64,000 bases of DNA from Nematostella vectensis. Its lineage: Eukaryota > Cnidaria > Anthozoa > Actiniaria > Edwardsiidae. The stretch covers positions 4,078,001-4,142,000 of the forward strand of contig NC_064034.1 in NCBI RefSeq assembly GCF_932526225.1. The letters are read 5' to 3'. The notes below the pieces were generated by a model that worked only from the letters and a program-made list of their open reading frames with translations, did not search any database and was not told where the DNA came from. A program made the translations under genes and the position numbers. Below are positions 32,401 to 45,400 of the stretch, piece by piece. How positions within the stretch are numbered: position 1 is the stretch's first letter; the number at the start of each line of letters is the position of its first letter.

Positions 32401-35374
32401 TTCCTTTGACATTGCCGTTCGCATTCCTTCCTTCTTTCTTGGGTTTTTTGGAGGCATGGAAAATTTTGTTCCTCCTGAAGGAGGGGGGCAACTTATTTTA
32501 TCACTTACTTTTATCAAAATCCCCCCTCTCCCCATCGGGATAATAAATGAACTTTCCCTTAGGGGTAAGAATTTATTTTGACCACACCCAAATTGCTATC
32601 TCAAAATCCCCCCTCCCCCATCAGGATAATAAATGAACTTTCCCTTATGGGTAAGAATTTATCTTGACCACACCCAAATTGCTATCTCTTAGGGTTGAAA
32701 TTGATTTTGCCAACAATAACCCCCATTTTTTTTATCGTAGTCTCCCCTCGGGTGACTGGAGTCTTTTTCTCATCCAAAATATTTAACTTTTAATTACCCT
32801 TGCACCTGTCTTTTATTTTTATTATTTCAGGTCTCCCCAACAAAGTCACCTAAGGGCACGAAAGGAAAGAAAAGACCAAGCTCTTCTTCTGTATTCAAGT
32901 CTCCTAAACGCATAAAACCAACTGAAAATCAGAGTGTGTCTTCCAATGACAATATTAGCCAAGAACATGTTGAGATCATAACAAGAAGGAACACAAGATC
33001 TAAATCGGTAATAGTGACCGAAGCTACTAGACGATCTCTTAGAATTTCTAGTGATAAGAAGATGCCAGATGAGAGTACAACTGTGGTAAATAAATCAGCA
33101 GGAAATACCAAGGGTAATGGTCAGAAATCTGGGGAAAAGTCACAGGAATTGGAAGATAAAAATGCGAAATCTAAGATAAAAAGAAACCATGGTGAAGATA
33201 ATAAGCCCAAAAGAATTTCAACAAAAAAAAGGAAAAGAACTGATAAAGATTCAACAAGCACTATTGAGGACACACATAATGCTGATGAAAAGAATGCTGC
33301 CAGTGAAGGAGCAGAGGAACCTTATGATGAAGCACGGATTAGTAGTGAGAATCTATCCAGTGACTCAACCCAAGATAGGCTGTCTGACAGACAGTTCATT
33401 AGCCACCAAGTAACATTGCTTAAAAAGCCATTTGAGTTGGAAGAGTGCGCTGATCTTGCTGTGCAAGGTATCTACAAAGGTGGCATGTCTTTATTTATTA
33501 AAGCTACCAAAGGGTTAGCCTGTTAGCAAGTGCTTTTGCACACACTCTTTGCTCTCTGCTAAAATACTTGTGCACGCTCTCATGGGTACGTTCAGAAAGT
33601 TTTTAGGAAGAATTCTCAGGAAAAATGGGGGGGGGGTTTGAAGTCTATTAGAGTAAAAATGTTAGCCTTTATACATTCCTTGTGAAATTTCTTCCTGAAG
33701 AAAGGCCAAAAACCTTAAATCAGCTGCTGTTCTGGCCACATCTACAGTGTGATATGGGCTCTGTTTTTTGAAGGAACCAAAGTACAACAAAAACGGCATA
33801 TTCCTCAGGATGTTGTCAAGAAGGTGCTAAGAAGATGTAAGTACAGTAATGTGGTGTGCTCATTTGGGGGAGCTACTGTAGTTGCCATAACGGAGATAAA
33901 TAATAAAACTATTTTCGGAAGTAATTTCAAAGCTTTACCAAATACTTCCGCATATACCATTATATACAAGGAAAGCAGTAGCGGATCTAGGGGGTTTGGA
34001 GGGTTTAAACCCCCTCTTTAGGCTGCCAGAAAGCCAAATGTATTTTTAATAACCTTTTCAGGACACAATGCCAATAAGTACAAGGCTTATCTTATCAATC
34101 AATCAAACTTGAGGTCTTTTATCCTGTACAACATTTTTGGTTGTTGAGGGAGATTTGTTTGATTGATTTCTTTAGTGAACAGTAATGTTGAAGATGAACT
34201 TCTTAAACACCTTAATCGCCAAGCCCAGGTAAAGCTATTGAAAGTCATCAACAAGGCCCGAGTTGAAGAAACCCTAGTAGAGTCCAGTGGGGCAGATGAA
34301 GACACAGATAATGGAACAATTCAATCACTTAGATCTCAGCTGAAGGAAGCTCAAGAAAAACTTGGTAGTCTCAAGGTAGTATGCATGGTTGCATATCTTG
34401 TATGCGTTGTGAGCTAACTTAACCCTTCTAACTACTGCACCAGTGTTCAGTGTACATATCTTGAGCTAACTCTGTTCAAACTACTTCTTAATTATATAGG
34501 CATTAGCCAAAATCTGCACTGACTTGGAATCCAATATTCAAGGCATAAAAAGCAACCCACTGGCCAAAGAAGTAGAGAGAACCAACAAGCTAGGTTAGTA
34601 CTGTATGAGACCGAGTTTCGCACATTCCTCAGATTTTTTCAACTCATAACTTTTTCCTTAGTCTATGAAATCTTCAAAAAGTTGTCAACTTCCAAGGTTG
34701 AAGCTTCATCATTTGAGAATTCCAAGTATAGTCAAGTCTCAGGTAAACATTGTGCAGGATATTTTAGCATGTACAGTACAGTGGGACCCCGAATCCTCAA
34801 GGAGAACCAAGATTCAGATTTTCTCATTTGCAACAGCTATAATGTGTCTGACCATCAGTAAAGTAAGATGGAGTTAGTGAGAAATGGAAGTTTTATCAAT
34901 ATTCTCCTGATAGCTGATAATCCTGTTGCAAGGCTTATGCTTTGCTTGAAGTGTGGCACTGATTAATGGTTTGTATTTGATATGGCTGGTCAGTCAGTCC
35001 TCCATAATATTGCATCTGATGAAAGACATTGTTGGGGGAATACACAGCAATATTGAGGCAAACATGGGTGTGTGAGCAAATACATAGAGAACTGCAATTC
35101 AAATTCTGTCTAAAATCATGTTTCTTTAAGTTTATTTCATTTCTCCTATTTATAGGGATAAAATTTTTTTATATATATTATGTTTATAATTGGCAATATT
35201 ATCTTTCAAAAATGAAACTTTACCACCCTACTTACACTTTTATGATGTGTGTACGACAGGGGAACAATGTCCAGGGGTGTAACACAATGATGTTGCTAAC
35301 TTCAAGCTCTGTTTATAGGCTTATCAGGAACCCAAGAACATGCAAGGATAGTGAGCAAACTATTTGGAATTTAA
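29498..35374 (+). CDS. Unrecognised basic, Ser/Lys-rich protein with coiled-coil C-terminus, probably nuclear
   Basis: Six exons in consistent phase: 29498-29596, 32831-33467, 34176-34375, 34500-34593, 34662-34742 and 35319-35374, giving 388 residues. The N-terminus (MKFFGPPKRRRNKS) and the middle are highly basic and disordered, with several Ser-Pro-x-Lys/Arg sites (SPTK, SPKR) typical of CDK targets and bipartite nuclear localisation signals (KKRKR, KSPKRIK). The second half (from VNSNVEDELLKHLNRQAQ through QSLRSQLKEAQEKLGSL to KALAKICTDLESNIQG) is predicted coiled coil, and the end reads ARIVSKLFGI. This resembles the layout of small constitutive-centromere or chromatin proteins such as CENP-Q, CENP-U or CENP-R, but I found no diagnostic motif and make no assignment. 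The donor CTAG|gttagt after 34593 is slightly unusual. Confidence 0.7.
29984..30991. mobile_element. 1.0 kb non-autonomous element with TTAA target duplication
   Basis: The element spans 29988-30987, flanked on both sides by TTAA (29984-29987 and 30988-30991). Its ends are inverted repeats: left CACATTGACCCCTGA, right (reverse complement) CCCATTGACTCCTGG. TTAA duplication and a C-rich CCCATTG-like terminus are typical of piggyBac-type transposons, and Kolobok also uses TTAA. The internal frame 30121-30543 has no transposase motif, so this looks like a deletion derivative. It sits in intron 1 of the basic nuclear gene. Confidence 0.72.
31536..31805. repeat. Short-period (7/14 bp) satellite of gttgacgagaggac type
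   Basis: Degenerate tandem copies of a 7-mer alternating between the types gttgac(g/a) and agaggac. They read gttgacgagaggacgagttg and similar over about 270 bp, in intron 1 of the basic nuclear gene. Reading frames across it (Ser/Thr/Leu/Val/Asn-rich) are artefacts of the period. Confidence 0.75.
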
Positions 35375-35780
35375 CATTGTTTATTTATTATGCAAATGCT
35401 CTAATGCTTTTCTGGCTGTTGTATTTTACAATAGTTTTCACTTTGCTGCACAGAAAGTCTTAAAAAGAAGCCTTTATTACAAAAAGTTACGACAACATGT
35501 GGGAAAGACTAGACAAGAAAATTTATGAGAAGTGTAAAATGTACAAATGCCATAAGTAACTTCAAGAACAGTTTTGAGTGTTGTTCCATCTAATAAATTT
35601 AACTTGAAATGACTATGTATAACATATACCTGGATTCTTCTAAACATAAATAGTAGTTACCTAAAAATAATTTCCTAACTTTTTCCAACACTAAACATAT
35701 ATGGGCTGAAGATAGATTCGATAGCTCTTGATTCAAGTCCCTATTATTGATTTCTCACTGTTTTTACATGTACATTACAG

Positions 35781-38700
35781 CTATCGACCAGCTGGGTCAC
35801 CCCTCTTGCCACGCCCACCAGCACCACCCCGTCCCCCACCCCCTCCACGACCTCCTCTTCCAGGTCCCCCTCCACCACCTCCACCACCTCGTCCACCACG
35901 CCCTGGAAACAAATAATTTTGTTACCTGCTGACAGAGATTTAAGGGTATTCCTTATTTTCCATCATATGACAAATTCAAAATAAAAGTTTCCTACACAGC
36001 ACACAAATTTGGCTATGATGAAGACGTGTCATCAAGAATTCATAGCAAGCTAGTTAACAAAATCCTTTGACAACAAATTAATATTTTACCTGGCTTATTG
36101 CTAGTACATAGTAAATCTATTGTGACCTATTTAACTCTATATATAATACCATGTTGAAAACTGTTAAATAGTGTGACAAGCTAGGACTTTTTTATTTGAC
36201 TTCTATAACAAGTCCTTATTTCAAATCTTTTGAAAGTTTTAATCCTATGTAGAACTGCATACTTACAGTATGTGCACATGCTCAATGATGCAATTTTCTA
36301 CAAAAAGTAGTGTGCGCACCTTTGCAAAACTGGGTGTGCAACACAATTTAGGAATAACATGAAATAGGACGCTTTCAAGAAAAGCCATAAGCAGCATAGT
36401 TTATAGCTTTTTTATAGCTTAGTTTTTAATGCACTTGTACAGTAGCATAATCAGACAAGGAAAAACGGAGTGGGCTAAAAAGCAAATCAGTGCATCTACG
36501 CATGCCTGACATGGGGACATGCAAATAGGTCTTAGCTCTACTGTATGAATAAAGGGTTTTTCTCACCTCCACCTCTGCCCCCTCCTCGGCCACGCCCTTG
36601 CTGCTTGACTTCCTCTTTGACCATGTCTATTACCTGGATTTCAATCAACATCCAGTTGACATACAGAAATAATCTGGGATATAAAGGCAAGCTACCTGCC
36701 CTACCTAAACAGCCCCACTTGCCAGGACCCAGTCCCCTTATTGTTCTGTTTATAGCAAGCTATGCCATCAACTACCTTACACTTTGTAAGTGGGCAGTTA
36801 AACAGCTTGGAATTTAAAAACAGCATTTCAAAATTGTAAATCAATTGAGAAAACAAGAATGAGACTACCATAGTATATTGTCTCAAATGCAGGTCTTATA
36901 AATGTGGGAATACCATAACCTGTTTGGCTGGATTGCTACAGTATCAGATGTGCATATTTGATTAAACAGCATTATGGAAGTAACTTTAATACGGTATGTA
37001 ATCTGTGTTCTTATTGTAATAGTGAATAACTGCATTTTATAAGCATGGCACAGATGGACAGGAGTACCTCATCTGGAATCCTCAAATACTTTATATTACT
37101 ACCACGGACATAACACTCTGGGATCTTCCAGAACTTATCACCATCCTAAATAAAAACACAATGGAAAGTATTAGACTCTTGTAAACGCAAAGAACTAGTA
37201 TATGATGTATGAATGTATATTTATATAGTGTTAGTATTTGAATATATGTATACTAGTAAATGAAATAATGTACATATTAATAAAACTGTTTCGGCTTGCA
37301 TGGCATGACAGAAGGCATAATGTTTCAAATAAGCACATTTCAGATCTAATAATGTGGAAAATGTCTCTAAATACCTAGTGAGTAATAGCAAACAAAATAT
37401 CAAATGCTGCTTTTTTTAAAATTTAAGCTTTTTGTCCATGAGCCCATACAAAGCGCAAGGATGATCAAGGAAAAAAATATCTAAAAAGCCAAAATCTGGG
37501 TATGTGCATTTTGGCCTCACATTATTGTTTGAAAATCATTCCGGAATACAAGGAACCGATGGCCATATTGGATAGGAGGGCACAGGTAGGGGGGTGGGGT
37601 GTTTCCATGGGTTTCAGTGCTTAATCTCTGATTGTACAATGAGTTTGACCATGCAAAAACTGGAGCATGGTGTTTTTACGATAGTCTTTGCTTGGTCAAA
37701 CTCGGCATTACTAAAAAGCGGAACTGGCGAAACCAGTGCAACCAGCATATATTGAGCGCAGGTGCGAAGGGGGATATAGGGGTAGGGATGTTATACGAGG
37801 ATTACGATTTATTTTCCGAAAAATCTGTTGTTTTTTTTCTATAACAATAACAATATTGAATAAGTCATTGCAAGAGCAACAGACTATTTCGTTTATTGTT
37901 TAAACCTGAAATAAGTCATGTTTTTTCTATTTATTCTCACCGTGAATGCGGCGTCTAAGAGAGCAAATACAGTTACAAAAAAGCAACAGCACCAGCTTTG
38001 TAGCCTCGTTTTGTCTGAACTCGTCATGCTTGTGTGAGCCCCATCAAACGCCACATAGCGCTGTGATGAGTCCAGTGCGACCGCGAGTTTATGCACATGT
38101 AGAAATTGTTAAATATGGTAATACGTTCGTAGTATGATATGACAAATAAACAAAGTTGTAAAACACTTTGTTCTTTTTATAAAATTGTCTGCACAGGTAC
38201 ACAAGAAGGACACATTTGGCACTAAAAACCAAACGCCCTCTACACACTAAAACTGTGAGCAGAGTTTTTCAGTGTGTTTTTTGTTACTTATCCGGAACTT
38301 TCAACGGACTTTTTTTACAAATTGCATATGACAGTGTCAAATGTGCGTAGAATAAGGTAGCACATTTGTGCTTAGTGATGTATTATGGCAAACTACCAGT
38401 ATGTTTAGAACAGAAAAACAAAAGTATTTTTCAATAGATTTTTCAAAAATAAATCGTCGTAATCCTTGTATAACATCTCTACCCTATACCCCCCTTCGCT
38501 CCTGCTTTCAAAATGTGCTGGTTCCGTTGGTCCCACTTTTTTGTAATGCCGGGTCAAACTTATTGCAGAAAGCCACTGAAACAGTTGCATGCTGGCTAAA
38601 TGGTATGTCTTACCCTTGATGTACAAATGACCTCTCTCAGGTTGATGTTCATCCATGTATCACAGCTAACAAGATGGCCGTTGTACGTCTCACCATTTTT

Positions 38701-39135
38701 TAGTTCCACCAGCTAAAATGTTACCATTCAAAATCGTGTTGAGTTCACAGTTATTATAATCAATAAATGATATTACTAGCAGCCAACATAAAGACTCTGA
38801 GCATAAAAAATATCATTCAAGACACTACATTTATGTGGTGCACCAGTCCTTCGACTTCTTTGGTATTGGAAGTTATAGAAAATGAAAAAGGAATAGGGTT
38901 TATAATGATGATATAGTAGTATTTTTTTCAGATATCAAGACCTAGATTTACACTACTTATCCAAATTTGGACGCATCTATTTACCATAGGGTGGTTTTGA
39001 GCCGTTCGAAGAAGCGATAATGGAAGCTGTAATGACAATTTAAAAGATAATTGTCAGAAAACACAGGAACAACGAAAATGTACAGGAAAAAAAGCTAAAA
39101 AAAACTTGACAAAAGCATTTGGAACTTACCACCAT
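35781..39135 (-). CDS. LSM4: U6 snRNA-associated Sm-like protein LSm4
   Basis: Six minus-strand exons: 39130-39135 (Met-Val), 38985-39026, 38614-38712, 37068-37145, 36567-36633 and 35781-35902, giving 137 residues (human LSm4 has 139). The sequence runs [60 protein letters not shown] and IKYLRIPDE, which is near-identical to the Sm1 and Sm2 motifs of LSm4. The tail is an Arg-Gly-Gly repeat ending KRGDPAGR. LSm4 is part of the LSm2-8 ring binding the 3' end of U6 snRNA in the nucleus and the LSm1-7 ring that promotes decapping in P-bodies. The RGG tail supports P-body assembly and is an arginine-methylation target. The first coding exon is only six bases before its donor (ATGGTG|gtaagt). It is divergently paired with OGFOD1. 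Confidence 0.95.
37650..38605. repeat. Large inverted repeat in LSM4 intron 3
   Basis: Arms of about 170-190 bp at roughly 37650-37835 and 38420-38600 are reverse complements with scattered differences. Landmark segments are ggtcaaactcggcattac against its inverse gtaatgccgggtcaaactt, and gggatgttatacgaggatta against taatccttgtataacatctc. The spacer is about 590 bp. The whole lies inside one LSM4 intron (37146-38613) and ends a few bases from the exon edge at 38614. It resembles a foldback transposon or an inverted duplication. Confidence 0.7.
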
Positions 39136-39472
39136 GTTGGTTTGAAGGAAGACTATGACCCAGACTCCACTCGGAAAATCGATACCAGGGTGTCTGTCTG
39201 ATTAAATAGGATTTTACATCTATTTAGCTATTACTGTTTCCTTTTTCTTCAAATTAATACTATCTTTTATAATTCTATTATAAAGAATATAGTGTCTCTC
39301 ACTGTGTGTTCCTCTAAAACCCAAAGTGATAACGTTTTTGCTCTGTTGTTGGCGGGGGTCCTGTTTATCGGGGAACGCCTGTTGGGTTTCTTTCCAAGCA
39401 CATGAACAAAGTGCTTTTTTTACTAAAAACTGAAAGATACTATACCTTTCTCCGATAAACCATTAAGACAAC
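39136..39472. promoter_or_regulatory. Divergent promoter region between LSM4 and OGFOD1
   Basis: The start codons of LSM4 (minus) and OGFOD1 (plus) are 337 bp apart in head-to-head orientation, so the two genes must share a short intergenic promoter region including both 5' UTRs. No TATA box is obvious. Co-regulation is inferred from the arrangement only. Confidence 0.5.
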
Positions 39473-42400
39473 ATGGACTGCGAGAAATACGCTGGATCTA
39501 AACCTAATGAGGCAAACGATTCAGGAGACTGTCCTATTAAAGCTAAGAAAAGGCGAGCTGGCAGCTTGCTTGGTAAATACTTGACAAAAGAGGGTTTCAA
39601 GGAAAGATTCTCAAATGCTTTCAGGTATTAACAAAATGAATACTCTACTGTTCACTTGGATATGATTGAGAAGTTGTTGTTGTTTCTTTGCAGCACATAA
39701 TCGAACTCTTTTGTTTTTCAGAGGGAACAAATATTTCAAAGGTATTTTAATTTCATTACCCTTATTCAATGTAGAACCTCTCTATATTTGATCTTTTATA
39801 TTACCAGGGAAGTGTATTGATATTACCTAAGTTATAATAAATTCATTAGAGTAAAAAACTAATCTGGCAATAAGTGTCATACAAACATAAGTGCTAGTTT
39901 GCAAGCAATCATCATTAAACATAAAGGCTGCAAAGCATACAGGTGTTTTTCTAGAGTTAAAGGAATTAATGATGCCCCAATATATCTATACTTAAACATT
40001 GCCTCCGGTTTGAATAGGTTGTTGAAACTTTACACATGTTCATTGAAAAGGAGACGTCTGAATGATTGCTCTGATGTTATCAATAAAAAAGACCCATTAT
40101 CAAGATCACTGAGTTTCTTGTGCTTCGGTGGTGATGGCCAACCTAATGTTTGTCTACCATGGCGGGACACTGCACTCCTACCCAGCAAAAATAAACTCTG
40201 ATTATTATTTTTTTTCCCAGAAAATGATGCGATAATTCATGACAAGCCTTTCAAGTGCTGTGTTTTACCAAACTTCATAGAAAATGAAAGCTACCTTTTG
40301 GAGCTAAAAGAGGAGTTGATGAAATTAGACTTCAATCAAAAGTCAGTAGATCTCTACAAATTTCAACAGGTATTGTATTGTGTGAAGTAGAACCAGCATT
40401 TTACCATATGCTTTGGGAGAAAGGAAATAATACATGGTGCTTTCTTTCTTTGTCCACGGAAGTGTGAAATTAAGGTTCTGTAAAATATTAAGTGTTTTGT
40501 AACATATATACATCTTACTTGCAAGTAAACTAGAGAAAGTATAATATAAATCAACTGTAAAATTAACATAAGATTCAGGTCCCACTTTGTAGCTGTATTT
40601 ACTTTGAATGTTGGGGATCTATGAATTTAAGAAACATTTCATGTGTGGTATTCACTCTTATTTAAATGTATTAATTGTTTTCTACTCTTTTCCTAAAAAA
40701 ATGATACATAACAATACCTTTGCAATTGGCAAGTTTGGTTTTTATTGTCAGATCTTTCCAAGCTTTTACACATCCATTATATTCAGTTAATACATTTTCT
40801 TCCTCCACAGAGCAATGATTTGAAGACATCACCAAGTTCCAATATTACATTGCTAAGGTCAATAGATTACAGTATGTAAATACATGTTCAATTGTATGAA
40901 GTATTTTTTTTAGAAATGGCTGGTAATCAAGCCTACTGTCTTTGGTGAGGAAATTCAATCCATATAATGAGTTAAAACTTCCGTGTATACAAAGCAACTA
41001 TGTCTTGGATTTTTTCATTAAGTTTATTACCTATCCTGCTTTCCTCTTTTAATTTTAGAGATCTGATTTACCAAGACTTCCGTAAGTGGCTCCAGGAGAC
41101 ATGTGACATGAAACTTACAGACCAAGTTGATCTGTCATGTGCAAAGTATGAATACACAGGTAAGGGAGGAACACTCACACAGCCGCACCTCGTCTCCCAA
41201 TGGATATCTATTAAACAATGTGATCTTGCTTGGTACAAAAATAAAGAGTAATCTTTCTTTTAGATGTGCTCCTCTGCCATGATGATGAGCTGGAGGGGCG
41301 GGTGGTTGCGTTCATCCTCTATCTTGTTCCGCCAGGATGGCAAGAATGTGACGGAGGTTTGGTCTATTTCAAAGGTTAAAGTTTTATTTTATGATAATAA
41401 TAAACTAACATTCTCTATAATTTCTAGGATCATTGGACTTGTTTGATGTAGATGGTAAGCAAGATTAATACCTTCCTCTATTATTTCCCTTACTGAAAAT
41501 TTCAGGTTTCTATTGCAATAACTAGAAATTACTAGTACTTGTAAAGATTAAATTGTTTGTATTTCTCGTGATAGAACATGGACAGCCAGACAAAATTGTG
41601 AAGAAGCTTGTCCCCGAGTGGAACTCACTTTCTTTTTTTGAGGTCTCACCTGTTTCCTTTCATCAGGTACAGTAAATTACAAAATACATTTTACTTTAAA
41701 ATCCCAGTAGGCCAATTAGCTGTTTCAAAACATTTGGACCTCATTGACAAGTAATTTCAATGCAAGAGATTTTCAAGCATTTTAAATCAAGACAAGAAAT
41801 TGATAACAAAAATGTGCGGGGAAATGGGAAGTATAATGCAAGTCACATTTAGTTTGCATTTAACATCACATAACTCCAACTTTTAAAATTCATGGATTGG
41901 TATTACCTTGTTTGGTTGCAGGTTGCAGAGGTGTTATCGCAGGACAAAACTCGGCTGTCAATCAGTGGCTGGTTCCATGGTTCTGCACCTGAGCGCCCCA
42001 TGCCATACAAAGAGCCATGTAATCCAACAATAAGCCCCATGCCACTAGAGGTACATATGTAGTATGATGTAGATATTCGGGACATGGCTTCCTTAGCGTG
42101 AGGAACTAAACTATGGAGAATTCCTCTTGAAAGCTGATAGAAAGACTTGAAATTGTAGATTTGGCTAATGTGAAATTTTATTTTGATTTATTTGGCTATG
42201 ACCTTTGCTCAGAGGGTTTTTCTTTGGGTTTGCTGGTATTCCTCCCACAAAACACAGCAATTTCGATAAGACAAGAGTCAAACAAGTCATATGGTTGCTG
42301 ACTGAGGCACCATCTATGCCTTTCACTTAAACAATGGCTTCCCAATTCTTCTTTTTATTCTATCTGAAAATAAAACATCATCTCTTTCTCATTGCTCAAT

Positions 42401-45400
42401 GTAATGCAGTTGTCTATATATTACAGGATGAACACTTAGTCAAATGGGTCAACCCTCTCTACCTGGATCAAGGCGTAGTTACAGAAATAAGGGGGAGATT
42501 TGAAGATGAGTCTGAGGTTGAGCTTCAAGACTTTCTTTTGGTAAATATAAATAATATTCTTGTGTTTTAGTATCTTATGCCAACAAAATTTGTGTTTTCA
42601 GGCTTTTAATGGTAAAGTTATCAACTTAGACAGATGTTTAGGGTCTCACTCTCCTTCTCATAGTATTTTTTATGAATTTCCCTGACACATGGATGCCTTA
42701 CCACTCCTGTTCAGGGGTTGCTAGCATAAAGTTTAATCAACTTAAATGTTGTTTGGTTATAGGATGATAAATACACTGAGGTACTTGAAGCTTTAAGATC
42801 TGAGAAAACAACTTGGTCTCACAGAGGGCCAGCAAATAAGCGGTAAGATATTACCCTTGGAGTTTTACTCAAAGCGTTTTCATGACACTGTCAGGCCACA
42901 TAACGTTTTTCGCAGACTTTTGGTTTGTTTTTAAAAACTTTGATGCCATCACAGGGGCAGAGCCTGGGTTTCTCAAAAGTGGGGGACCAACTCAAAGGAG
43001 GGACACCAATAAAAAAGATATGGCGAGAGGTTAATTTTAGCTCCCATACATTTCGTCTAAAATTTTGATTGGAAGGGAGGGAGAGGGTCAAAACACATCA
43101 TTCAGAAACGAAGAAAATGGTAACAAACCCTAGAGTGAATGTGTCTGTTCACCATTTTGCTAACATTGTAGATGCTAGTGCATCATGTCACTATTTTCAA
43201 CAAAAGTTTTTTTTATCTGACATAAGGGGATAGTAGGGAGATGGGGATACCTTATTCAGTGATTTTATTGATATTCAACCAGACCTTTTTTCTTTGCTTG
43301 ATGCTTTAAAGATGCTATGAAACTGCTGACTCTCTTCCCGAGGTTCTATGCGAGCTGCAAAAATTGCTGAAATCCCTACCAATGTTCAAGCTACTGCGCA
43401 CGTTTACCGGCCTCGACTTGGCAGACACACCTCTCACAAGTAATGAGAGAAGTCCGACACAAGCAACACAGGTGCATTGAACATACTTAGACATTTTTTA
43501 GGAATTGTTCCTTAAATCATTAAGAACAGTCTTGCGTACATCCAGGGCAATACAAAATAAAAAAATAGGGGCAAAAGAGATTGTCATTTGTTGGTAGAGC
43601 ATTGCAAAATCAAGAAAAATAACAAAAAGTGAGTCCGTGAATAAATTTTTAGTCACTTTTGATGGTGTGGTAAAACGAGAGAAACTACCGTCAATTTGTA
43701 GAAACAGGGACAACAGTGATATTTTGTATACTTCCAACTGAGCTTCTACAAAGGCAGATTCTTTAAACGTCAATCATCCTTCAAAACCATTCTGTTTTCT
43801 ATGTTGATTGTTTATTTGTTTCCCTGTCTCCACAACTACGCAAAAACAGACGATGAGAAAGGTTAGCTAATGAGAGGCCGCAAGAAAAGAGAGAAATCAA
43901 AAGGCAATACTATCTATATTCTATGGGTGCGGTTAGAAAAATGGGACTTGTCCAGGTTTAACACGTACTTGCCTTGCCAGGATGGTACAGGGGCGGGTAC
44001 CAGCTCCCCAGGGAACCCCCGGTGCCGTGGTGAAGCTCGGCGGTGGTCTCATGGCAGTTACACACTTGTACACGACACTGACCCAGAGAGGGCGGAGTTC
44101 GCATTGGACATAATGCTGTATTGCGGCTGTGAAGGTAAGGCATGGACTACATGACTACCACAGCCTCTTTGCCATAGCTCACATGACAATAGACTACATG
44201 ACAACCACACCCTTATTGCCATAGCGTATATCACATGACTACATGACTACCACAGCCTCTCTACAATAGCGTACATGACATGGACTACATGACTACCACA
44301 GCCACTTTGCCATAGCGTACATGACATGGACTACATGGCTACCATAGCCTCTCTACCATAGCGTACATGACATGGACTACATGACTACCATAGCCTCTTT
44401 GCCATCGCTATTTGACATGGACTACATGACTACCATAGCCTCTCTACCATAGCGTACATGACATGGACTACATGACTACCACAGCCTCTCTACAATAACG
44501 TACATGACATGGACTACATGACTACCATAGCCTCTTTGCCATAGCGTACATGACATGGACTACATGACTACCACAGCCTCTCTACAATAGCGTACATGAC
44601 ATGGACTACATGACTACCATAGCCTCTTTGCCATAGCGTATATGACATAGACTACATGACTACCATAGCCTCTTTGCCATAGCGTATATGACATGGACTA
44701 CATGGCTACCACAGCCTCTCTACAATAGCGTACATGACATGGACTACATGACTACCATAGCCTCTTTGCCATAGCGTATATGACATAGACTACATGACTA
44801 CCACAGCCTCTATGCCATAGCGTACATGACATGGACTACATGACTACCACAGCCTCTCTACAATAGCGTACATGACATGGACTACATGACTACCATAGCC
44901 TCTCTACAATAGCGTACATGACATGGACTACATGACTACCATAGCCTCTCTACCATGGGACTACATGACTACCACAGCCTCTTTGCCATAGCGTATATGA
45001 CATGGACTACATGGCTACCATAGCCTCTCTACAATAGCGTACATGACATGGACTACATGACTACCATAGCCTCTCTACAATAGTGTATATGACATGGACT
45101 ACATGACTACCATAGCCTCTCTACAATAGCGTACATGACATGGACTACATGGCTACCATAGCCTCTTTGCCATAGCGTACATGACATGGACTACATGGCT
45201 ACCATAGCCTCTTTGCCATAGCGTACATGACATGGACTACATGACTACCATAGCCTCTCTACAATAGCGTACATGACATGGACTACATGACTACCATAGC
45301 CTCTCTACAATAGCGTACATGACATGGACTACATGGCTACCACAGCCTCTCTACAATAGCGTACATGACATGGACTACATGGCTACCATAGCCTCTCTAC

